Source of the DNA: Pleurotus djamor
Taxonomy: Eukaryota; Basidiomycota; Agaricomycetes; Agaricales; Pleurotaceae
Reading direction: 5' to 3'
Assembly (NCBI GenBank): GCA_029747585.1
Contig: JAPEVF010000053.1
Span: 62,001 to 126,000 of the forward strand
DNA: 64,000 bases
Position 1 is the first letter of the stretch, and the number at the start of each line of letters is the position of its first letter. This document shows positions 45,503-57,531 of the stretch, piece by piece. The translations under genes were made by a program, and so were the position numbers. Below the pieces are notes generated by a model. That model saw only the letters and a list, made by a program, of their open reading frames with translations. It searched no databases and was not told the origin of the DNA.

Positions 45503-48121
45503 AATGTCCGGAGCTCAAGGGTAGCAGATGAAACCCTCCGCAGTCTTCACTTTCGTTCGGTGCAATACAGGATCATGGTGGTCCCCCACACATTGCTCGT
45601 CGTCCGCCTTTGAAGTCACGCACCGTTGTTAGCGGTAGCCGTCCCTCTTCGCGCCTCTTGACCCCGGAATACGTTTTTCCGGACTGACCCACGTCTATGT
45701 CGTCGATCATCCTGGACCCGTTCTCTTCCCGCTCCGACTGCCTTGTACATCCTGCTTTCAGCCCAGTCCCTACCTGTACCTCTCCTTGACTCAGCACCAA
45801 CCCATCTTCCCTTTTCACGCGCTCTGCAATTAAACCGATTTCCCTTAAGATGTCCGTACCGCCCTTCGCTGTATACAGAGCTTGACACAGTCTTCGTGAG
45901 CTCTGGTGGTTGTGATTATTATTCGCTGCTATCCCCTGACTGGTTTTAATTGTCATCCGGGAAGTTCAAGCACCGCAGAAGTCGACAAGGGGATACGGTA
46001 GTAGAGTGATCACCTTTAGGCATCTACACGGATGTGGCTACAGATGCTGCTTTTGGACATTTCAATCATACCTGCGAAGCTCCAGACCTCCGGGGACCTT
46101 GTCTATCTTGTATGATCAGTATCTTTGCGGTAGTAGACGGCAAGCTCTGGATCCATCCACTCCACGCAAAGGCGTGTCAATTTGCTCATTCACTCACAAG
46201 GCAGACACGGGGAAGGGGTAGACGGAGGTTTAGGGCGAGACATACTGTGTATGGGTGCTCCACAATCCCCAATACGGACAAAGTAAGATGGTACGTCAGT
46301 TATCTATCCAGGGCTCTTTGCCAAGAGGCTTATGTGTCTTTTGGGCCAAACCTCTGTTTTTAGGATGATGAGGTGCTCGTTCCATCAATGCAACTGTTGG
46401 CATCGTCGTATAATTACATTGCACGCTGTCGATCCTTAAAGTTTGGGGTAAGACCCGAACCTTAATCTTCCCATCGAATTATGCCCTGACTCCCATACTC
46501 AGTTTCAATGGTAACCACCATTGTACCTATCCGTGCCGTGAACTTACTACATGCCCCTGAAACCGAACCTTTTGCCATGTCTATCGAATCCAAAAGAAGT
46601 CACAGGGTTTGGGCCCGCATATGCCCATGGAACGGCGGAAGCTCATAGAGTACGCAACGTGGTTTTCGCGTGCCATCTATACGCTTGGGATCCCAAAGAG
46701 TACCGCCACCAAATTCCGGGGCTATCTCCCAACCTCAGCGGTGGCTCGAGAGTCGACGTTGCAAATAGAGCGAACTTCCGTGAGTGCGCAGTTTGGATTT
46801 CGAACATGACACCAAAATCAATATTTTGACACAAGCATTCACCCAACCTCCTTGTATCACCCACCGGAGATAAAGCGTCTATGATGGGGTTTGTCTGTTT
46901 CGCCCATGTACGGTAAACTACGCTAACACACCATTCTAGATCAACACCAACACCAACTCGGAAGTTTTGAGCCCCGCTGGTTTCAAGTCGTCCTTTCTCT
47001 GGAGGCGACAGAAGATTCAGGTTCCGGTACTTACGGTAAGTTGAAACCATTTCGCTTTCTTGAGATCCAATAACAAGACACATTTTGATCTTGATCACTA
47101 AAGAAAAGTTTAGGCAGCGAGTTTAAAGGAAGCAGCGCTAGTCTGTTCTTGCAACGGAACCGTAGAGAGCATCTCCGGCAATTGACCATGGATCACAGAT
47201 GTAGTAGGTGAAATGAAGGCGTCTTTATTCATGAAATTTGGCTTTAGATGTTTGGATGCGTGAGATATGCACAAGTGGTCCGGTTTGTCCAAACCTTCAG
47301 CGCTTCAGCTTCTACATGGAACGCCAATCGTTGATTATGCCGTTCGCTGACACACATGTGGGCCGGCGAGTATAGACTAATTCTCCCAAGCTCTCTACCA
47401 TTCAAGGTGCTTTCGCACGCAGACACCGACTATTTATGTCCTCACCTTCGCTGTCAGTGTGTTGCCAATATGCCGGATTGGATTGNAAAAAAAAACATTC
47501 TTCTCTAATTGGTTTCAAGGGTCTGTGGAGTGGGCAAGGAGTGGGCCTGTCGGCTCTGGCGCGCTACTCAATCATCCTGAAATGGGTGCCTCTGGTCAGA
47601 CAGCCTCCTTTCCCCATCCGACGCCATCACGCCGTCTGTTGGATCAACTTACACTAAGTACTATTATTTAATGTGCCTAGGATATTTTGCGAAGCTTCCC
47701 ATCAAAAATAATTCTGCGAATATTTTGGAAGTAAATCCGTACAACTAGGTTGTTGATTACGCGAGCTCTGTCAGGGTTAACGCTCCTGACTCCGCGAGCA
47801 CGGCAATGTTTCAACACCAAACGCAGCACTTACAGTGCACACGATGTATTAACGTATACGCGGACGTGGGTGTGTGGCTACTTTTCTGGTTGTGCCGGGA
47901 GATACCGCAGCTAAGCTTTGATCATGATCTAGAGTACCATCATGATAGTAGTAATGATGTCGTAACGGAAGTGGGAGGAATAAGTATGGCTCGAGGAAGA
48001 CTGGGGGTTAGACATGATGGCTACAATTTCAGATGTTCCGCACGTATAACTCATGGCACAAGAAACATAAGAGACATCAACAAGGATGGAGATTCCGGTT
48101 TCTTTCAACACAATGACCTTT
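45503..48121. other. gene-poor stretch, nothing recognised
   Basis: About 2.6 kb without a supported gene. Open frames up to 151 codons (for example 46643-47098, minus) have no family resemblance or splice support. An N at 47486 precedes a run of A. Confidence 0.4.
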
Positions 48122-48584
48122 TCAAGCAGCGCAGAAGCTAACACAAGTTTCCCAGAAAGCGTATAAGCTTATCACAGAATTGTGTGAGAGGGACATGTAC
48201 TCACATCAGCTTCACCATCTCCTGGATGACGAGAAATATCAGGACCATGAACAGGGTTATGTGTACGTCGTTGAGGAGGCCAGGGTTCCGGGCAGCAGCG
48301 ACGTTATACGTGGTGTTGGTTTGGTCATGTTCGACACGATTCAATACTCCAGACGCATAGTTGTTATTTATTTCCTTGATTGGGAAATTCGTCAGCGTTG
48401 ACCGTCACGAAGGGAGTGGGGAAGGGAACGGTGAAGGAATGGATGTGACGAGTACCTGTGACGGTTTTTGTCGGTTTTCCTTCGATTGCTGATGTTTTGG
48501 AGGGAGGGGTCGCTGGAAATCACAACGCGTGCGTCGGTGCGAGTGCTGGGGTTAGAGGGCTGCCACGGGAGATCGCACCTTCAT
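48122..48584 (-). CDS. NNN-family small membrane protein (copy 5)
   Basis: Read on the minus strand as four exons: 48584-48579 (only ATG AAG), 48512-48456, 48374-48205 and 48137-48122; 82 residues, phases in register. If the last intron is not spliced the frame stops at 48201. The product has a basic, Gln/Lys-rich start (RPLPPKHQQSK), the motif NNNYASGVLNRVEHDQTNTT, GLLND and a hydrophobic segment with LFMVLIFLVI before QEMVKL. It aligns closely with copy 2 in the membrane part. A TATAAAG box at 48655-48661 (minus orientation) lies about 70 nt before the ATG. The six-base first coding exon is unusual and is the least certain point. Function unknown. Confidence 0.55.
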
Positions 48585-50723
48585 TATGATTGGGGGGTGT
48601 GGAGAAGGGGGGGAACTCTGGAATTTAACTGGGTATCATCCATGCATCGCTGGACTTTATATCAGCTACGAATCCTCTGATTATTTCTTCGAATTATTTT
48701 CTGTTTTTGCAGTCTTTTTCTTCCAATCGCGTTGTGTAAACCCAAAAGGAAACCATTACTTACATGCGCTTGATCGGCCCAATCAGAATATCCGTCAAGG
48801 ATTACCTCGGATATTCCCAGCGTACGAGGACTCGGCCCATCCGAAGTTTGAATCAAAGATTGGTTTGAGGCCGCTCGAAGAGTAGAGCCTGAGTACAATG
48901 GTAGAGCCTAGTACCTAGCGCGGTGCGGATTTCCACTGATTCATTACGCTGTAAATGGTGTGGATAACTTGACCCGGACAAAATACGCGCGACTTGAAAT
49001 ATCTAGAAAACAATTTGATAGAGGCGGACAGAGGGACAGAAGGAACCAGCACCGTTACTGATCACTATAACATACCCACCAAGCTACTCCCATGCCGCCA
49101 AACGATACCGGAGACGGGGCACTTCCTCATTGCCTTCACGCATCTGATGAACGAGCTGACAGGTATTCCTGTGTCCGTTATGTGACAGCTCGAAGGAATC
49201 AAGGCCAGTTGCAAAGATCCGACCGCCGTACCAAAGTGACGCGGATTATGCGTTTCCAGGGAAAGTTACGAATCAGTCTACGATTCAGGTTACCGTACAT
49301 GGAACGTGCAGCGGGGGATCGGAAGCTTCGCACTGAAAGAACACATTGTTGAGCAAAGGCCACCCAGAACTGAAGAGGAAAACTCACAGAGATTCAGCCT
49401 CTTCTCCTTCACCGCACCATAGGCGAAACAATCACCGAAAGTTTGACCGAACTGCTGCGGCCCTGTGGTATGGTGTGGCCCAGGACTAAAGAACAGCGTC
49501 TTATTTGCGCGGTCAGTGAATGGGAGGTCGTTTGTTTTGACCACTTGTCGACGAAATTGGGAGCGGCTCTGAGTGCCTCAGAAAGAAGTACACCTGCTGT
49601 CGACGCGCAAGGGGGGATTGAATGATCGGAAGGCTTCTAATTTTAGATGGTGAGTCGTTGATGAGGATGGTTTTATGTTATCCCATTGCAGCGATGATGG
49701 GCGAGCGATGATGCCAGACGAGCCGAGGAGCGGGACGGACGATCGGCTTTCGCACACTTCGTCTGTATGATGGTCGCCGCTCTCCCGGTATTCTCTCGTG
49801 TCCTTATCAAGGCACGATGTGGGTACAATAGGTAGAACGGAAGTAGTCGCACACGTGGTGGTTGCCAATCAATTGTCCAATGGTAGGTTCCTGGTCAGAA
49901 CATGTAGTGCCGTTCATAACTATTCCACTGTCGCCCTTCGATGTGCCGCCCATCCCAAGGTAGGTGTTAGCAACGAGGGCCATGGTGGGTGGCAAAGGTT
50001 CCGCCAAGCCTTTGTTCAAGTTAGGCAACCAACTACAGCGTCTCAGCCGCAGTAGAGGGAAAGGATGCCATACTCGAGAACATAGCGGCTTTGGGGCATA
50101 TGGTCATTGGGGAGGCATAGTAGAACCTCCATCATCTCCACCGCCCGATAGGACGCCGCCGACGTCGGCGGATGCCACTAACCCCAGATAGGAACGCAGC
50201 CAATGTTTATTCAAAAAAAGGCACGGTGTGAGCCGAATCATTATTGAGAAAACACAATCGATCTAAGCCAAGAGACGTCAATGGGGGTACACAGAAGGGG
50301 GGAATCACCTACTCGCAAAGAACATGACCGGGTCCATGGAAATACGAGGTTGGATCCAGGGCGTCCTCTGATACATCGTACGAGGTGGGTATTTGGGGTG
50401 TGAATTTTATTGGATATGGAGAGGCACAAGAGTTACAAGCACCCTGCGAACAGATGGGGTTCGAGCCGAAGGTTGATAATAGAGCGGATTCAACTTCGGA
50501 AGGTTTTCATTAGGAGACCGATGGAGGATGTACCTGTGAGCTCAATGCGGGGCCTCTCGGTGCAAGTGGATGTGGTGACATAACACGATCCAAGGGTGAA
50601 TTTTATTGCCCCGGGCTCTCTTCAATGCTAGTGCACCGTCGATGGCTCCGTACAAATCGATGCGCGAGCTACTGCCATGTTTCGCGCAAAGCTGGGGTGG
50701 TCGGGAGCGATCAGACGGGCGTT
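48585..50723. other. gene-poor stretch, nothing recognised
   Basis: Open frames on the minus strand (49290-49544, 49578-49868, 49807-50028) were examined for the NNN motif because of their short length and Asn/Gly content, but the motif is not there. Confidence 0.4.
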
Positions 50724-51203
50724 TCATCGACGATGAATCGACGCGTGAGCACTTGAGCACTCGCTTAATTGGACAAGGTAGCATTGTCGGTTGTACATCA
50801 CACCTAGAAAGTTGTAAAAACAAGCGTAGCGTCACAACGTCAACACGGTGCATCGTGAGGGATTCTGGATGGCTACTTACTGGCGATATCAACGGGCTTG
50901 AGGACGACTTGATTGTCACGAATCTCGGTGCTTATTTTGGAAGAGTAGATCATCGACTTGGATTTGGGACAACCGTGCGTGACGGCATTGTGCCTGGCAG
51001 TATTGGCGTGACTCCATTGTGATGCAGTCACGCCCTTGACCCTCCCCAGTGATTGTTCCAACGAGTCACTCCTTGCTGGACTCAAGATCGGAATAACACC
51101 CACGCACAGGGCCTGGCATTTACTGGGCCTTGCTTTCGGTGACATGGTCGATCTTCGTATCATCGCCCGAGACCTGTGACGAAGTCTTAGGCTCCTTTGA
51201 CAT
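50724..51203 (-). CDS. possible small orphan protein
   Basis: Three exons on the minus strand fit by phase: 51203-51124, 50993-50881 and 50803-50724, giving 90 residues. Donors are GTAAAT and GTAAGT, acceptors GCCAG and TCTAG. The product starts MSKEPKTSSQVSGDD and ends ECSSAHASIHRR; it is polar and has no membrane segment or signal peptide. I recognise no family. The model rests on splice sites and phase only, so it could be a chance assembly or part of a longer gene. Confidence 0.3.
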
Positions 51204-51553
51204 AATGTTTGTCTCTTCCTCGCACCCATATATCATCTTATGTCCACTCTTTCCTTCTTTATGGTCACCTGGTTCCATCGATGTTGCCTGATTATGATCA
51301 CCTTGGATTCAACAGCCTTGGTACTCGCGTCCTGAATGCGGAGCCGAGTATCTACAGATGACAATATGACTTCTGGCCATTGACTAGTAACCCCAAAGGT
51401 CCAGACATCGTGATCTTAATTCCAAGTTCCTGAGGTATCCTTGGGCCTTTAAATTTCTCGTGAAGCACCTCGAACTTCATTCTACTCGTTGGAAGACACC
51501 CGTTTATCATCTTCCAGCCACCCCTCAGAAACCGCCTCTTTCACTTGACCCCA
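51204..51553. other. divergent intergenic region
   Basis: Between the weak minus-strand orphan and the plus-strand orphan at 51554; nothing recognised. Confidence 0.4.
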
Positions 51554-52533
51554 ATGTCAACACGGGACACATTCAATGGGCTGACCCCTCCCATCGGAAC
51601 TTCCTTCTTCTCAATGTACGCTCCATTGTGTACTCGCCTTTTTCATTGCGAAAGCTCACCCACTCTCTCAGGACGGATATCCCACTCATGAACGATCAGG
51701 ACTTTCCTGCCTTCTCGTCCGACTTACGAGTTACATGGAACGTCACCATGTACAAATACGCAATCAACGCTCTTCCAACAAGTGAAAACTTTCGCGAGGA
51801 GAATGGTGCGATCTACATCGTCATGGTCCATCGCGGATCCTTTGGCCGCGCTCCAGCCTGGACCAGTCTGTCAGCGTCCGTGAGGCTTGATCCCAACGAG
51901 GACACGGTGTTTCTTGAGGAGATATCCCCCGCGGACCATACCGGAAGACCCCAGGACGATGGTAGTCGTTCATGTACGTACATCGCTTTCATGCAGAGTA
52001 GATGCACTCCTATCGACCTACCTAACCCCTTGGCCTTTCTTATTCCTAGATTCTATCAACTTCACTCACCAAATGCCGATGTTCAGGAACCAAGGAACTG
52101 ACGCGTTTGTCTTTGATGCTAGGTATCAAAACGACTTCGTTCTGCGTGTGACGCAAAACGGTTTAACGTTTGCTCGCGAGCACGTATGGGGATTTGCTAA
52201 GCAAGCAGATGTGAGTTGCGCTTGAGCAAGGCAATCTTGATACTGAAGCCGCAAAAACAGGAAGACGTCGGGCTTACGGCTATCAACGGATTGACCGTTT
52301 TCCGCTGCGTCGATCCTAATAAGGAGGTCAGATTCAGTAAGACATGAAGCTCACCTTTGTTTGAGTATCTACCAAACGTGATCTTTAACAGCGTTTGGAC
52401 ACGTTGGAGCAGAAGGCGTATGTTATTGAGCTGATAATTTCGCCTCCTTTCGATCTGATGCTCCCATCTTTAGGTCAGGCAGATATCCGAGTTCTACCAC
52501 CCCGTTACTGTCAATGTTGGGGAGTTTCAATAG
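51554..52533 (+). CDS. orphan protein, six exons
   Basis: Exons 51554-51615, 51672-51973, 52050-52210, 52261-52336, 52392-52417 and 52474-52533; all phases agree and give 228 residues. Introns are 50-76 nt with standard borders. The start is the ATG at 51554; a longer frame upstream begins only with GTG. The protein is acidic to neutral, with alternating hydrophobic residues typical of beta-strands (for example VTWNVTMYKYAINALP, AIYIVMVHRG, RVTQNGLTFAREHVW, TFGHVGAEG). No signal peptide, membrane segment or known motif is visible, and I do not recognise a family. The multi-exon structure with clean phases makes it very probably real. Confidence 0.65.
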
Positions 52534-52684
52534 GCCTATTACTCGCACACTTCAATTCATGGATAGATACCGATACAAGAAATGGTTCACTCTCAGGAGC
52601 GGAAATAAGGAGGTCCCTGGCTAAAGTTTTCCTTTTCTAGATAGGAAGTTAAGGTTAAGTTTGCAACGAACAGATGAGAAGATC

Positions 52685-53803
52685 TCACTGCAGTCCAACT
52701 GTGTCGCCTCCTTCCAAAGGCAATTCGTCCGACCACCTTTCAAAATCCTCGACGTCCTTCTTCGCACGATCTATCTTGTCTTTGATGCACTGGATGGACT
52801 GCGTTCCCATGACCCATCGGAGTGGCAGTTTCTCCAACTCGCTCAGCTCAATGATCTTCTTCGCAGCCTTGTTAACATCGCCCCATTGCCCAGGCCCTCC
52901 CTTGAACCAAGCGCGCCCTTGCTGCGTAGCCAAATGCTCACCGCCGTAGGCCGCATGAGCCTCCAACATAGGCATCGTTCCTTCTGTGAACGGCCTCGTT
53001 GCGAACCCACTCGGCTCTAAGATGGCGAGCTATTACTCTCGCGCATAAGAATTCATTCCATCAGAAATACTGCTAATTCAGGCCCACCTTTATATTCCAG
53101 GACGGATCTAGCTCCAAGGCCAATGATTCCGTCAAACCTTCGAGGGCTACGGCACATAAGTACTGGTGCCAAGCATAGTGCGTACTTCGAGAACCTACCG
53201 TGTTTACTGAAGACGAACAGGCGATTAGTGAAGTCGGTGCGGACCGACACAGCTATTACTTACCTTGCGGCGTAATAACCCAAGCCCGCCCAACCGACGA
53301 ACCCCGTTAACGAGCTGTTTACGAGCAACACACCGCCTTTCCGTTCTGTGGGGTTTCTCTCCCTAAAGCTTCTGACCGCCTCCACGTTTACGTTCGCAGC
53401 CGCCCAAAAGTTTACCTCGAATAAATTCCTAGCGAGACTCTCCTGCGCCTCATTCTCAACTTCGGCGAACATCATGAGTCCGGCGTTGTTGAAGACGACG
53501 TCACAGTAGCCAAAATGCTGGTAAGTTTGGTCAAAGGCTGACTTGATGTCATCTTTGTTGATGACGTCGCATTTAACAACTAGAAGTTTCGATGGGGGAT
53601 ATTTCTGCGTTAGATCGCTGAGGCTCGCGGGCGTTCTCACAGCGGCCGCCACAGCGTCCCCACAGGCTAGGACTGCTTCTGTGACTGCCCTCCCAAAGCC
53701 AGAGGAGGCGCCAGTGACTAAGGCCATGTTCAGCTTGAATGTCCAGCGTAAGGCGCTCATGTACAACGGGCTACTCACCGAACCAAACGCGAGGTAGTGA
53801 CAT
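52685..53803 (-). CDS. short-chain dehydrogenase/reductase (classical SDR)
   Basis: Five exons on the minus strand: 53803-53779, 53717-53264, 53206-53199 (8 nt), 53146-53088 and 53029-52685; 296 residues, phases exact. NAD(P)-dependent oxidoreductase: cofactor motif TGASSGFG (residues 10-17), NNAG, catalytic Ser in NSSLTG, and catalytic Tyr-x3-Lys in YYAASK (Tyr157, Lys161). After it come LALELDP and EPSGFATR, the usual continuation in classical SDRs. The C-terminal 100 residues, rich in Lys/Glu, are the substrate-specific part. Substrate unknown; an acidic residue after strand 2 that would decide NAD or NADP was not assigned. The 8-nt exon splits the catalytic YxxxK-H segment and is required for the frame. 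Confidence 0.9.
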
Positions 53804-54992
53804 CGTGAATTTCGATGGGGGTCTTTGAGTGGGGGTTTTTGAGAGGGGTGGTTACGAACTCAGTCCCATTTCGTTAGTCAGTGCTTTGGTTTATATAGGC
53901 CCGGCGTCATGAGTTCAGCCGTATAATCAGAATCTCACCTAACTGGGAAGATGTACTATATATACACACTCTGTTCCCAGTACGAGCGGGTGTTGCAGTG
54001 TCCCGAGTCTAAAACCCAAGTCCTGGGTAATTCAGGGGCCGAGGAAATGATTGAGGGGTGCGACATTGGCATGATGTCGTTTTGATGTGTCGTTGGACGT
54101 TCCCAGCGTTCTCTCCTTTAAATAGCTTGTAGAAGGAGCGATACTTTACGGATTTAGCTCGCCTGATGTAACAAGGCGTCCTATAAGATTTTGAGAAGTC
54201 TCTGAACACGGAGCATTGTCTGTGAAGCTTGAGCTTTTTCGTTATCCGAGTCTCACAATCGCAACATTCTCAGCAGGCACTGAGGAACTCACACGAGGAT
54301 CTGACTCCGTGGTCCCGGATTCTGAGAATGTGCAATTGCTCTTCAGGGGACGAGGTAAAGGGGGCAGGGTACTTCAAGGGGGCCTTGACTGAGAGGGTTC
54401 GCGGTGAGGCCATACCTTCTCAGTCACGCTCCTCAGGTATATAATCCAGCCCTTTCGTTCAAAGCAACAGATGCACAAACCACCCCTCCAGCTCCTGCCA
54501 CATGCGTGAAACTTACCTCTTTCGGAATCTTCACGGTCTTATCGAGATACCATCGTCCTAGTCGGCAATTATTGCACGAGGTTATCAAACGTCGGCCACG
54601 GATGCAGGAGAAATCGCGGAGCTCCTTGCGTTCGGTCAAACCTAGACCTATTTCATCCTCTGAGATAAGTGGCTCCTTGACAGACGGTTCTGGTGTCCTT
54701 CAGTGCTGGCAGGCCGTGGCATAGTACGAAGTCTTGCAGTCGACGAGCCATCCCACCTTAGTCCCGAACCCGACGTAGAACTCAATGACACCGGGCCTCA
54801 TGTGATTGCATTTGGTATGTATGACATCATGCCATCGACAACGGGACGATTCTGGTGTCTTGTCTACCACTGTTTGGAAATTCCCTGGGCGGTCATTTGC
54901 TTATAATCTGCCAAAATCTCCCATCACCCGCCCCATACACCCACCACTATCACACCAACGTCCAGCTCGTCTCCGAAACACATACTGCCAAC
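53804..54992. other. divergent intergenic region between SDR and ADH
   Basis: Upstream regions of two oxidoreductase genes on opposite strands. Open frames at 54403-54724 (plus) and 54433-54639 (minus) show no family resemblance. Confidence 0.45.
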
Positions 54993-56461
54993 ATGCCTGA
55001 AGGTGTCATGAAAGCTCTCTGGTACAATGCAGTAAGCGTTTCTCACCTATCTAGAGTTCAACAGATGGCCGATAATCAGCACATCTCCTTGCAACGTGTA
55101 GCCAAAGGATTTCGAAATCAAGCAAGTCCCGATCCCCAAACCTGGCGACGACGACGTTCTGTTGAAGGGTATGTCGAACGTTGTCCCATTTCTCGTGTGA
55201 TGACCTGGTTTCTGACCGTGAGTCCTTCCAGTCGCCTGCTGCGGTGTCTGTGGCACAGATGGGCACATCCAGTGAGTCCATTCAGGCCCTCTTGCCCAAA
55301 TTGTAGAGTGCTGATCATTATCCACGTCACCAGCGACGGAGAATTCATCTCCAAGTTCCCCGTGAGTAATCTGGACCATGGCAGGTTGCCTGATCGATCG
55401 ATCGGTTAATTGAACTTCGCCCTGCAGCTCATTCCAGGCCATGAGGCAGTAGGAACCATCGTCGAGATGGGCAAGAACGTCAAAGGCTTCGAGATTGGCG
55501 ATCGCTGCGTGGCCGATGTGGGAATTACCGTGCGTTCCTTCTACTATATATCTGTCATCGCTTTGCAGCCTGACGCGGTCTGGGTAGTGCGACAACTGCT
55601 TCTACTGCCGCCGTGGCCAGTCATTACTTTGCGAGAACTTCAACTCTCGAGGCGTGACGCAGGACGGTGGATTCGCTGAATACGTCGCCTAGTAAGGATC
55701 TTGATCATCATCGACATGAATTTAGAAGTTTAATACTCTTTTCTTTCAGCCAACAGCACAAACTCTACAAGATCCATAACCTCTCCGACGAGGATGCCAC
55801 CCTCCTCGAACCCGCTGCTTGCGCTATTCACGGCCTTGACAAGCTCAACCCACCTGTCGGCGTCGAAGTGCTGCTGCTGGGCGCTGGCCCGACTGGCTTG
55901 ATCCTTGCACAACTTCTGAAATTAAACGGTGCTTCGCGCGTGGTCATCGCCGCCAATAAAGGCATCAAAATGGAGATCGCCAAACAACTCGAAGCTGGTG
56001 ATGAATACATTGAATTGGACAGACAGAACCCGGAAGCTCAGTGGAAGAAGTTGAAGGACGATAACCCCTATGGGTTCGACGTCGTCGTCGAGGCTACTGG
56101 CGTTGAGAAGCTCGCTAACGAAAGTATCAATTACGTCCGAAGGGGCGGAACCTTGATGATCTATGGCGTCTACGAAAACAAGGCTCTCGTTCACTGGCCA
56201 CCTTCCAAGATCTTTGGTGATGAAATCAAGGTCAGCCTTCGCTAGACTCATCGCTCAAGCCGTCACTGATCTCGTCGTTCTTTACAGATCATTGGCTCCT
56301 TCTCTCAGACTTTCTGCTTCCCTCGTGCAGTCGCCTACTTGGACAGCGGTAAAGTCAAGGTCAAGGGCATGGTCACGGACGTCTTCAAATTGGAAGATTA
56401 CCAGGGTGCGTTGGACAAGATGAACAGCCGTGGTGCGGTCAAGATTTGCATCAAGCCTTAA
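54993..56461 (+). CDS. zinc-dependent medium-chain alcohol/polyol dehydrogenase
   Basis: Eight exons: 54993-55031, 55102-55168, 55232-55271, 55334-55361, 55428-55529, 55588-55691, 55750-56230 and 56288-56461; 344 residues, phases exact. Member of the medium-chain dehydrogenase family closest in pattern to arabinitol/sorbitol-type enzymes. Catalytic zinc ligands: Cys in CGVCGTDGH (about residue 39-42) and GHEAVG (His63); structural zinc site [15 protein letters not shown] (Cys93, 96, 99, 107); nucleotide-binding GAGPTG (171-176). It should oxidise a polyol or secondary alcohol with NAD(P), in the cytosol. Substrate preference cannot be read from sequence alone. Length is normal and all ligands are present. 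Confidence 0.9.
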
Positions 56462-56721
56462 TTTACTGGAGAATATTTAACCACCTAGGATCCTCCTTGC
56501 CTACGTCAATGGAAGAACGTATGAATCTTCCTCTCTCTGTATTGTTAGCTTGCTTTATGTCATTATACCATTTTGATTTTGCAGCAAGTGTCGTTGGTTC
56601 AGGGGTCCATTCTGTGTCAGGTATTTTCAGGGTTGGATGCACAGGAGCGATAGGATACAGAAAGCAAGAAAACACGACAAACGTCCAAAAGCTCAAGAAA
56701 GAAGTATAATTATTCCGCCGT

Positions 56722-57531
56722 TCAACCACCCTGGAGCTCCTTGAGACAAACCATCACCATGCTTATCCCCTCGCGGACACGCTCCTCGTCCTCGGGATCG
56801 ATGCGATTGAGAATGGTACTGAGCTTGTCTGGATGCCATCGAAGCCATGCAGCCCGTATAATCTCTTTTCTGGTAGCCCGGTTCGACCGCACCCGCAATG
56901 TGGATAATATGAAGCGCTGCATACTGGCCATATCCAGCTGATCCGAAGTATCCATGTTCTCCTGTGGCCAGGGGATGTCGTGGAATCGTATAACGCCACC
57001 GCTACGCGTCAGACGCCTCCAGGAGTCTTCATACGCATGCCATTTATCCATAATCCCTCGTTCTTCTTCCTGGGCGCGTATTTCCGTGCGTATGGCTTCT
57101 GTACGTACCTTATCCCTGCGTCCTTGGGCATCGCGCAGTATACCCCCAGAACGCACCCATTCGAATTCGCCCTGAATCGCCTCGGCGGATTCCTTCTCCA
57201 AACGCGCTTTATGGGCGCGTTCTTCGTGTTCCTGACGCTTTGACCACTCCTGCTCCTCCTCACGACCCCTCTGTTCTTCAACACCAGCGTGGGTCGGCTC
57301 GTGAACTGGCAGCGACGTGTCTTGGGAAGGATCGCTTAAGAAGGCAAAGTATCCCGTTGATGCGTTCAAAGGAAGGGTAGATGGAGTCTTCGGCGTCGAA
57401 GGGGAGCGAATGGAATCGAACAAAGTGGATTGGTGCCCTGAACTTGTGGGTGACCATCGTGCTGATTTTGGGGTTTGAAATGCATATTGAAAGTGAGATT
57501 TTCGTCTTGGAGTATTGAATGACTTGTCCAT
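56722..57531 (-). CDS. NFKBIL1-like protein
   Basis: Single exon, 269 residues from the ATG at 57531; the frame is open 21 codons further but without an ATG. The C-terminal half resembles the conserved part of NF-kappa-B inhibitor-like protein 1 as found across basidiomycetes: a long charged helix (EEQRGREEEQEWSKRQEHEE region), an aromatic segment ending in IRFHDIPWP, then RNRATRKEIIRAAWLRWHPDKL and a last helix. The WHPDK block recalls the HPD of J-domains, but the surroundings are not a J-domain. The N-terminus is Ser/Thr/Pro-rich. Human NFKBIL1 has been linked to mRNA processing; the fungal role is not established. It is convergent with the ADH gene and divergent from the ISM1 gene. Confidence 0.7.
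   Translation of the reverse strand: MDKSFNTPRRKSHFQYAFQTPKSARWSPTSSGHQSTLFDSIRSPSTPKTPSTLPLNASTGYFAFLSDPSQDTSLPVHEPTHAGVEEQRGREEEQEWSKRQEHEERAHKARLEKESAEAIQGEFEWVRSGGILRDAQGRRDKVRTEAIRTEIRAQEEERGIMDKWHAYEDSWRRLTRSGGVIRFHDIPWPQENMDTSDQLDMASMQRFILSTLRVRSNRATRKEIIRAAWLRWHPDKLSTILNRIDPEDEERVREGISMVMVCLKELQGG

Noticed and set aside
46643..47098. 151-codon minus-strand frame as a gene
   Set aside because: No family resemblance, no splice context and mixed composition; treated as chance.
49290..50028. Possible sixth NNN-family gene
   Set aside because: Short Asn/Gly-containing frames are present, but the G-T-F-N-R-V block and a following membrane segment are not.
51460..51615. Upstream GTG start for the orphan at 51554
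   Set aside because: No ATG in that frame; an ATG in another frame at 51554 joins exon 2 with correct phase through a standard intron.
56740..57531. NFKBIL1-like protein as a J-domain co-chaperone
   Set aside because: A WHPDK block is present, but helices II and III of a J-domain are not arranged around it; the pattern fits NFKBIL1-like proteins better.
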